Below are positions 27,452-34,477 of a DNA stretch of 34,477 bases, in pieces. Numbering within the stretch: the first letter of the stretch is position 1; each line of letters opens with the position of its first letter. A program made the translations under genes and the position numbers. This stretch comes from a bacterium (GTDB lineage: Bacteria; Verrucomicrobiota; Kiritimatiellia; CAIVKH01): positions 1-34,477 of the forward strand of contig JAUIHQ010000007.1 in assembly GCA_030432155.1 (NCBI GenBank). Direction: 5' to 3'. Below the pieces are notes generated by a model. The model saw nothing but the letters and a program-made list of their open reading frames with translations. It searched no databases and had not been told where the DNA came from.

Positions 27452-30189
27452 ACTGTTTACGTTACCCGGTTCTGCTCATCCTGCTTTTCGCGGCAGCGTC
27501 CTGCTCCAGGCCGTCGGATGAGGAGTCGTCTATCAACGGCGGATCCCGGGTGGCGATTGTCTCCCTCGATCCGGCCGATGCATCCGGCTGGTCAGCCTTT
27601 CTTCGGGACGAGATAAAGTCGGGACCGCACTATGGCCCGGCCCAGGTGGAGCAGGCGTTGGGGGATGCTCTGCGCGACGATCGGGTGTTGGTCGTAGCCG
27701 GCGTGGAACAGGCGGATGATGCCTGGGTCGCGGGTGTTGAGCCCTACCTTCAGGCCGGAGGCCGGCTGGTGTATTGCGGCGCCGAGCCGTTTGCGTCGGT
27801 TGAACCCCCGCCGGATGTTCCGATGATGTCCCCCCCGGGGCGCCGATATGCCACCACCTGTTCCTCGTTGCGCGACGAAACAACCGGATCGAGGTTGCAG
27901 ACCGCCGGCCTTGCCTGTCAGTCGCCGGTGTCCGCGGCCCGGGGATGGGGAGGAAGGCTGGGCGCGGAGACGCGGTGGATACCTCTTGTGACCGCCCTTG
28001 ATGATCGTGGTGACCCTGTGGGGTGGCCGGTCTCCATGTGGGTCGGTCCGGGGGAAAGCGGCGCCATGGCCTACGGGTGGGTGGCCGTCAACCCGTTGCG
28101 TGACGCCAGGGCTGCAGCCGCATGGTGTCTGCAGCGAGCCTTGGAGGAGGCGCGTAAGAATCATTTTCTGATACAGGCCGGATCCGCCCGCCATGCCTTT
28201 ACCGAGGGGGAGCCGATTGTCGTGGAAGGGAGATGGGTAAGCCGACATGCCCCGGAGGCGTCATTCCGTATCGCCGCCGCCCTGGTGGAGGCCGGCGGCC
28301 GTGTGGTGCGCAGGGTGGTGTCGCCGCCCTCGACAGACCGCGGGGAGGGGATACGGCTGCCGACGGGCATGGCCTCGATACCGGGAAGCCGGACAACATT
28401 GGCGACCTTGCGGGTGCGCCTGCGTGATGCGGATGACAGTCGGACGCTGGACGAATTGAACCAGGTTGTTTCCATTCTTCCCCGTCAGCCTGACCCGGCC
28501 GACATGGAGCCGGTGACCGTTTCCGGGGGAAGCCTTCGCCAGGGCCGCCGTTCCCTGGTGATCAATGGCCTGAACTATTGGCCGGTCTGCCTTGGTTCCG
28601 CCCCCTCGACCGGACCGCTCCCCCACTGGCTCGATCCCGCGAGGTTTGACGGCCCGGCCGTGATGCGGGATCTGGATCGCATCCAGGAAGCGGGCTTCAA
28701 CGCGATCGCTCTTCAACTCATGCACCCCGACCAGGTTCCGCAATTCCGATTTGTGATGGAAGAGCTGCGCCGCCGGAACCTATGGGCCATGGTCTATGTC
28801 AACGGCCTCGACCCGTATTTTCCCCGACTTGAGGATGCGAGGTTGCTGATCCGGGCCGCCGGGCTCGCGGCCTGGCCGAATCTCCTCACCGTAGAAACGG
28901 CCTGGAGGCCGGTCGTTGATACGCGCAGTGTCCGGGAGCGGTTGTCCGCCCAATGGAGGAGTTGGCTGAGCCATCATTTCGGAACACCGGCCGCCGCCGC
29001 CCGCGTACTCCATGTGACCGACCGCCCGTTTGTATCGGGCTGGCCGGACATGCCCGACCTGGAAAACCATGAACATGGCTCCACGGTGCTGGATCTGTAT
29101 TTTCACCGTTTTCTGATCGATATGGCGGACCGGGGATCCCGAACGTCCGTCCAGCTCTGTCGCGGCGAAGGGGTAACCGTGCCGTTGACCGCCCGGTTGA
29201 CCGCGCCGGTGAAACCCGCGGATGATGCCGATCTGCATCATGCGCCTGCCCCCCAGGCCGGATCGGCTTTCCTGGATCTTGTTTCGGTTGATGGCTGGGG
29301 CATCGGGCCCGACCGGACCGTCGAAACCGCGGACCGAATTCTTCGCTATGCGCGTGGTATGAGCGGAGGCAAGCCGGTCATGCTGACCGAATGGGGCCGC
29401 GAGGTGGTGCGGGGCGATGCGGGGAGTCTTGCGCGACAGGAGGTGTATTACGATGCGGTGTATCAGGCGATCGAGCAAACAGCCGCCGCCGGTTCGTTTG
29501 TCTGGTGGTATCCCGGCGGGTGCCGGTTTGGTCCGGCAGGGCGGGACTTCGGCCTGACGCATCCCGACGGCCGCTGGCGCCGGGCGGTGGATGCCGTTCG
29601 CCGTTTCACGAATCGGAGCCGCAATCGGAATCCGGTGGTGGAGCCATGGCGCGGCGCCGAACAGGATCCGTATCATGGTATGCATCTGTTCCGTCAGGAA
29701 ATGTCATCGGAAGATGTCCGGATGCCGACCGGCGAAATCCGGCCGGCCGGTTGGAAGGAAACGTCTCTGGGCCTGATGGCGTCTCTGGACCGGCCGTTTA
29801 AAAGCCGGCCGGAGCACCTCGACCTGATGAATGCAGCATGGGGAGAGGTGCTGGTGGACGGTCATGCCCGCCTGGTCCGGTATGGTGATCCGATCACGGT
29901 AGAGGTCGGCAACGAATTGACTCTCCAGGCCGTGAATACCGGCTCGGTGGCCTGGGATGCCGGGGGACGAATCCGGGACGGGGAGGTTGCGGTTCGCGTG
30001 CGAACGCCGGAAGGATTGGATGAGATCGTATCCGTGAAAACGAATCCGGGAGATGCCGGAAGGCAGGCCACGCTGCGGTGGACCCCTGCGCGGCCGGGAC
30101 TGTGGGAAATCTCGCCGGTGTGGGTCGGTAGGGGTAGCTTTGGTGAAACGCTCAGGGTTGAGGTTGCTGCATCACCCCAGGTGCCCTGA
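27445..30189 (+). CDS. Large lipoprotein with glycoside hydrolase-like TIM-barrel region
   Basis: Lipobox LLFAAASC; IQEAGFNAIALQLMHPDQ..FRFVMEELRRRNLWAMVYVNG; GKPVMLTEWGREV resembling a catalytic Glu strand. Confidence 0.65.
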   Translation: MLNCLRYPVLLILLFAAASCSRPSDEESSINGGSRVAIVSLDPADASGWSAFLRDEIKSGPHYGPAQVEQALGDALRDDRVLVVAGVEQADDAWVAGVEPYLQAGGRLVYCGAEPFASVEPPPDVPMMSPPGRRYATTCSSLRDETTGSRLQTAGLACQSPVSAARGWGGRLGAETRWIPLVTALDDRGDPVGWPVSMWVGPGESGAMAYGWVAVNPLRDARAAAAWCLQRALEEARKNHFLIQAGSARHAFTEGEPIVVEGRWVSRHAPEASFRIAAALVEAGGRVVRRVVSPPSTDRGEGIRLPTGMASIPGSRTTLATLRVRLRDADDSRTLDELNQVVSILPRQPDPADMEPVTVSGGSLRQGRRSLVINGLNYWPVCLGSAPSTGPLPHWLDPARFDGPAVMRDLDRIQEAGFNAIALQLMHPDQVPQFRFVMEELRRRNLWAMVYVNGLDPYFPRLEDARLLIRAAGLAAWPNLLTVETAWRPVVDTRSVRERLSAQWRSWLSHHFGTPAAAARVLHVTDRPFVSGWPDMPDLENHEHGSTVLDLYFHRFLIDMADRGSRTSVQLCRGEGVTVPLTARLTAPVKPADDADLHHAPAPQAGSAFLDLVSVDGWGIGPDRTVETADRILRYARGMSGGKPVMLTEWGREVVRGDAGSLARQEVYYDAVYQAIEQTAAAGSFVWWYPGGCRFGPAGRDFGLTHPDGRWRRAVDAVRRFTNRSRNRNPVVEPWRGAEQDPYHGMHLFRQEMSSEDVRMPTGEIRPAGWKETSLGLMASLDRPFKSRPEHLDLMNAAWGEVLVDGHARLVRYGDPITVEVGNELTLQAVNTGSVAWDAGGRIRDGEVAVRVRTPEGLDEIVSVKTNPGDAGRQATLRWTPARPGLWEISPVWVGRGSFGETLRVEVAASPQVP

Positions 30190-30257
30190 AATCGAATTGC
30201 ATTTCAGAGATTTACGCATGGGGCGGATCGTGGTATCCGTATGCGAGAGAACACATC

Positions 30258-30464
30258 ATGGCCCGACAACGAGATATACCTGAAGAAGACTGGGAGTCGA
30301 CACAGACCGCTCCCGGCGTTCGCATGCTCAAGGATCTTTGGAACATTCCGTCGTCGCGGCCCAAGGACTCTGTTCAATCCGGTGCAACATCGTCCGATAT
30401 TTACAGTGTTCCCGACCGGCGCAATTCCATTCCCCGCCGGCGTCAGGGCCGGGCCGTGCGCTGA
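30258..30464 (+). CDS. Hypothetical 68-aa protein
   Basis: ORF MARQRDIPEEDWESTQTAPGVRMLKDLWNIPSSRP... filling the gap before rsmB. Confidence 0.4.
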   Translation: MARQRDIPEEDWESTQTAPGVRMLKDLWNIPSSRPKDSVQSGATSSDIYSVPDRRNSIPRRRQGRAVR

Positions 30465-30478
30465 GCCGCACGTCCGCC

Positions 30479-31747
30479 ATGAAGCCGTCCCTCTCCCCCC
30501 GCCATGAGGCGGTCAACTGCGTCCATGCCTGGCTGACCTCCGCTCGGGTACCGTCCGATGCTGCCTCGGCCTCCGGGGTGGTTCTCGAAATCACCCACGG
30601 AGTGATACGTCACCAGCGATACCTGGAGCACATTCTTGCCCGATCGGTAAACCGGATGCCGGTGCCCGAGGTGTATGCGGTCCTGCTCGCCGGAGCGTAC
30701 CAGCTCCTGTTCATGAACCCCGCCGATGCCTTTGCCGTGGTTCATGACATGGTGGACATCGTCGGCTCAATGCGCGGCAAGGCGGTCAAAGGCTTTGTCA
30801 ACGCAGTGCTTCGCGGGATTAGCCGGCAGCGGGATGCGTTGCTGGCGGAACGGGAATCTCTCCCCCCGGGGATCCGCTGGTCGCTGCCGGATTGGCTGGC
30901 GGATGCACTGGCCGGGGACTGGGGGGAGGTTCGGCGGGATCGGCTTGGTGCGTGGTCGATCGAGCGTCCGGACACCATCGTACGGCTGACCGCAACGGGG
31001 GCGGAGGCCGGTGCGGCGGACAAGATTCGGGACGCGGGAATCGATTTGGAACCCCATGCCTTCCGTCCGGCGACACATTTTATGATGCCGCGCGGGATGC
31101 CGGTCACCCGCCTGCCCGGGTTTTCCGACGGCTGGTGGACGGTACAGGATCCGGGTACCGCTGTGGCGATTGAACAGCTCGACCTCCAGCCCGGGCAGGA
31201 TGTCCTCGATGCCTGCGCCGCACCGGGAGGCAAGACCGGCATGATTGCCGATGCGATCGGTTCCCAAGGCCGCTGCCTGGCCGTCGATAGCGAAGACCGG
31301 CGCCTGAAGCGCCTCACCGACAATGCCCGTCGCCTTGCCTGGGGACAGGTGATCTGCCGCCGGGCTGATGCCACGGATCCGGATGCCCTGGCCGACACGG
31401 CCGCGGCGGCGGGGTTTGACCTTTTTGACCGGATCCTGATCGACACCCCCTGTTCCAATACCGGCGTTCTGCGCAGAAAACCCGATATACGCAGCAACAT
31501 GACCCCCGATAAGATCGCCCGGCTCGAAAAACTCCAGCTCCGCCTCCTCGATGCCTGCAGCGGGTTGCTGAAGCCGGGGGGAAAACTCGTCTACAGCACC
31601 TGCAGCCTCCTCACCCGGGAAAACGAGGGACAGGTACAACGCTGGCTCGACCAAAACCCGCATTTCCGCCTGGAGCAAAGTGCCTGTCCCTTTCCGCCCG
31701 AACATGGGATCGATGGGGCCTACGCTGCCGCCCTGACCCTCGGTTAA
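30479..31747 (+). CDS. rsmB: 16S rRNA (cytosine-5)-methyltransferase RsmB
   Basis: N-terminal NusB-like region; VLDACAAPGGKTGMIAD, DTPCSNTGVLRRKPDIR, YSTCSLLTRENEGQVQ. Confidence 0.92.
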   Translation: MKPSLSPRHEAVNCVHAWLTSARVPSDAASASGVVLEITHGVIRHQRYLEHILARSVNRMPVPEVYAVLLAGAYQLLFMNPADAFAVVHDMVDIVGSMRGKAVKGFVNAVLRGISRQRDALLAERESLPPGIRWSLPDWLADALAGDWGEVRRDRLGAWSIERPDTIVRLTATGAEAGAADKIRDAGIDLEPHAFRPATHFMMPRGMPVTRLPGFSDGWWTVQDPGTAVAIEQLDLQPGQDVLDACAAPGGKTGMIADAIGSQGRCLAVDSEDRRLKRLTDNARRLAWGQVICRRADATDPDALADTAAAAGFDLFDRILIDTPCSNTGVLRRKPDIRSNMTPDKIARLEKLQLRLLDACSGLLKPGGKLVYSTCSLLTRENEGQVQRWLDQNPHFRLEQSACPFPPEHGIDGAYAAALTLG

Positions 31748-31859
31748 GCGCTTTACTTTTGTGTTTTCAGCGGGTACTCTCCTGCCAGATATGTACCTGT
31801 CCCCGTTTCGTGCGGGGACGGGTGAAGGCGGAAGTGGTTGATTGATAAAGGTTAACAGG

Positions 31860-34477
31860 ATGATGGTTGTGCGTTGGATGAATATAGCCGGGTCGGTTTT
31901 GCTGGTCTGGGGAATGATGGCGGCCCCCGCGATTGCGGTGACCATTGGCAGCGGTCCGGTTGTCGGGACCGACAAGCGCGGCGTTCAGTGGCGGCAGGAA
32001 TTTCAGGACTGGACATACGATGACCTCCGGGCGCTGGATTCCAATGACGATCACTATCGCTTCAGCGACAGCGGGGACGCGGGACGGGATATCGTGGCCT
32101 TCTATTCCCACGACGACGGGACGAATCTGTACTTCCGGGTCGATTTCTTCGACATGGTGACCAATCTGCAGGACTACGCGGTGGATGTGTATGTTGCGAT
32201 CGATTGTGCGCCCGGTGGCGTGAACTGGCTGCCTGACTTCACCGATACCCGGTGGGACCGGCAGTGGGAGGCCTGCATCGCGGTTTATAACGGTTCTTTC
32301 GGTAAAGTGGTCGATACCAGCTACACCAATAACTATCCTGCCGACTACCTCGGCAGCTACTGGCAGACGGAACTGGATTCGGTGGAGTTCGGTATCCGGC
32401 GTTCCTTTCTCACCAGCCGGGGATGGGATGGCAGTTCGCCGCTCAACCTGATGGTGTTTACCACGCGGGATGGTACCGGCGAGGGACAGGCGGGCAATCT
32501 CGCGGGCAGTGACGTCGTGGACTCCCTCGGCTCGCTGGTCCGGGATGACGGAAATCCCTCCGGCACCGGCCTGCTCTCCGGCAGCATTCTCTCCGATGCC
32601 TCCACCGGCCGGGCCAAGTATGCCCTGATCGCCCATGCCAACCAGTCGCTGAACACCCGCGACGGAACGCAGAATCACATTTATACCGACAAGGGATCGC
32701 AATACGGACTGCATCCCGGCTTCATCCGCCTCCTCGACACCGCGGAGATGTTCAACCTCCCGGTCAACCTGCACATCAGCGGCACGCTGATGATGTCATT
32801 CCTGTGGGCGGCCCAGGATCCGAACGAACCCGGCTACCCCGATCGCGACGGCCCGACCTTCATGCAGCGGGTGAAGCAGTTCGTCACCTCCGGCCCCGGT
32901 TCGTTGATCGGCGGCGTCCTCGCCGAACACATCATGCCCTATTTCGAGGGTGAGGTGAACCGGAAGAGCATCGAGCAGAATGACCTGTTGATCGAACACT
33001 ACTTCGGTCTCACGCCGGAAGACATGAAGATCATGCACACCCCCGAGCGGGTGATCCGATCCGACACCAATCACCCGCATGTGTCGGCCGAAGGACCGCT
33101 GACCGGCAAAACGTTCGAGGATATCGAGGCCAGCCGTTACACCGCCACCTATCTCGATGAAGTGACCCACCTCCACTGGTGGTTCTATGCCGATGAACAG
33201 AATGATCCGGGTTGGACCACCAACAACTGGGGTAAGTGGGCCGGTGCGGATGGCGATGACGACCGCCCGTACCATCACAAGGTGCATAAGATCAACGGTG
33301 TCTACACCTTCATGATCAATGACAAGGAGGATCAGGAAAAGTTCGGCAATGACGACTACGGTATGAACAACGCCACCCGTTACAGTCTGCTCCAGAAAGC
33401 CCTGTCCGCGGATTCCGCGCAGGTCACCATCGTATTCGACGACTGGGAAGCGCTGGCCGGCAACTCGTTTGCCGACGACGTGCCGAATAACAATGCCGAC
33501 CAGATTCATAACACCCTTCGCTGGGTTGCGAATCACCCATGGATCGAAATGGTCAACCTGGAGACGGTGCTTGACTGGGCGCTGTCCGATACCAACTGGG
33601 TCATCGATCACGGGTATCAGTATGACAAAACCAGCCAGACCTATGAATGGCTCAAGCGTGCGACGGAGCAGAGTTACGACCACTGGTACTACGGGAACAG
33701 TATCGAGGAGGATTTCTACAACTCCACCGCTGCCGTGCACAACGGGTGGGCGCCTTCCGGGATGAAAAAGTACGGCGACATGAATACCCCCGGAACCCTG
33801 ATCCGCGACTCCTGGGACACGATTCAGTCCATCACCGCCACCAACCTGAAGCGGATATCGGAATGGGCATACAGTGCGATGATCTATGAGACGGCCTGGC
33901 ACGATGAAAATCCCCCCGCGAACTTTCCCCCGATCGATAAGCCATGGCTGAAATGGGCCGATGCCTACAAGTCCCGCAATTACCAGGTTACATTCGACCG
34001 CCCGGAGGCCAATTCCTACGCCGACGGCCTGCCCCTCGACAACACCGCGGGCTGGGCGAGGCGCCTGCACGGACACGTGAGGGACATGGGCGTCTTGAAG
34101 GCGGCATCGGACTGGATCGAAAACATCCGCTCCGGTGCTCAGGGCAAAAATACAACCGTCTTCGCCGCGGATATCGATGACGATACGCTGGATGAATATA
34201 TTCTCTGCAACAATCGCGTGTTCCTGTGTTTTGAGCGTTGGGGCGCCCGCCTCGTCATGGCTTTTGTCTATGATCCCTTTTACAACGGGGGCGATGCCCG
34301 CATGGTGATCGGGGCGCCGGCGGTCAATCCGGCCGAGGAGTCGGAGAACGAAGGGCAGCACAACAATCGATGCACATCCTTCAAGGATCTGTGGAGCACC
34401 GGCCTGGGTACAAACAAATACATCGACCTGGACTTTGCCCTGACCCCGCCGACGGCGGGTGCGGATGCCTGGACCTT
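31860..34477 (+). CDS. Secreted GH57-like glycoside hydrolase with N-terminal beta-sandwich domain; runs off the window end
   Basis: Not in the ORF track because no stop in window. Translation MMVVRWMNIAGSVLLVWGMMAAPAIAVTIGSGPVVGTDKRGVQW...; LPVNLHISGTLMMSFLWA, LAEHIMPYFEGEVNRKSIEQNDLLIEHYFGL, MHTPERVI, VTIVFDDWEALAGNSF. Confidence 0.7.
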   Translation, partial: MMVVRWMNIAGSVLLVWGMMAAPAIAVTIGSGPVVGTDKRGVQWRQEFQDWTYDDLRALDSNDDHYRFSDSGDAGRDIVAFYSHDDGTNLYFRVDFFDMVTNLQDYAVDVYVAIDCAPGGVNWLPDFTDTRWDRQWEACIAVYNGSFGKVVDTSYTNNYPADYLGSYWQTELDSVEFGIRRSFLTSRGWDGSSPLNLMVFTTRDGTGEGQAGNLAGSDVVDSLGSLVRDDGNPSGTGLLSGSILSDASTGRAKYALIAHANQSLNTRDGTQNHIYTDKGSQYGLHPGFIRLLDTAEMFNLPVNLHISGTLMMSFLWAAQDPNEPGYPDRDGPTFMQRVKQFVTSGPGSLIGGVLAEHIMPYFEGEVNRKSIEQNDLLIEHYFGLTPEDMKIMHTPERVIRSDTNHPHVSAEGPLTGKTFEDIEASRYTATYLDEVTHLHWWFYADEQNDPGWTTNNWGKWAGADGDDDRPYHHKVHKINGVYTFMINDKEDQEKFGNDDYGMNNATRYSLLQKALSADSAQVTIVFDDWEALAGNSFADDVPNNNADQIHNTLRWVANHPWIEMVNLETVLDWALSDTNWVIDHGYQYDKTSQTYEWLKRATEQSYDHWYYGNSIEEDFYNSTAAVHNGWAPSGMKKYGDMNTPGTLIRDSWDTIQSITATNLKRISEWAYSAMIYETAWHDENPPANFPPIDKPWLKWADAYKSRNYQVTFDRPEANSYADGLPLDNTAGWARRLHGHVRDMGVLKAASDWIENIRSGAQGKNTTVFAADIDDDTLDEYILCNNRVFLCFERWGARLVMAFVYDPFYNGGDARMVIGAPAVNPAEESENEGQHNNRCTSFKDLWSTGLGTNKYIDLDFALTPPTAGADAWT

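Noticed and set aside
32796-34361. 521-aa minus-strand ORF near the window end
   Set aside because: Shadow of the sense GH57-like ORF starting at 31860.
1-34477. tRNA, rRNA and canonical CRISPR arrays
   Set aside because: None recognised by eye on either strand; a tRNAscan/Infernal/CRISPR finder run would be needed for certainty.

Overview
The window is about 34.5 kb of GC-rich bacterial chromosome. The gene mix (GspK/L/M, NrfHA, HAF-repeat protein, PdxB) suggests the PVC superphylum or a similar group, but that is inference only. Most of it is ordinary: a xanthine-dehydrogenase-type molybdenum hydroxylase operon, a Zn alcohol dehydrogenase, PtsP, a GH13 amylase, NrfHA, a Spy/CpxP-like protein, Wzm/Wzt, GspK/L/M-like genes, PdxB, a large lipoprotein glycosidase-like protein, RsmB and a GH57-like protein running off the end. 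The unusual part is the interval at about 3.2-7.8 kb, between the xdh genes and the ADH gene. It holds: (i) a 38-codon ORF absent from the supplied ORF track, MIKTLGLDLGTNSIGWALIERNGTRTSLLKKGVILLFT, which reads as the RuvC-I N-terminus of a type II Cas9 with a Shine-Dalgarno, cut off after about 36 residues; (ii) near-identical ~135-bp direct repeats flanking that fragment and an 85-aa ORF; (iii) a complete tripartite HipB-HipS-HipT toxin-antitoxin operon; (iv) a long perfect inverted repeat; (v) a Phd/VapC-type TA pair; (vi) a 37-codon sirtuin C-terminal remnant directly after the ADH stop codon. I read this as a decayed defence/TA island. No CRISPR array, tRNA or rRNA was found. All calls are from reading the sequence; no database search was run.
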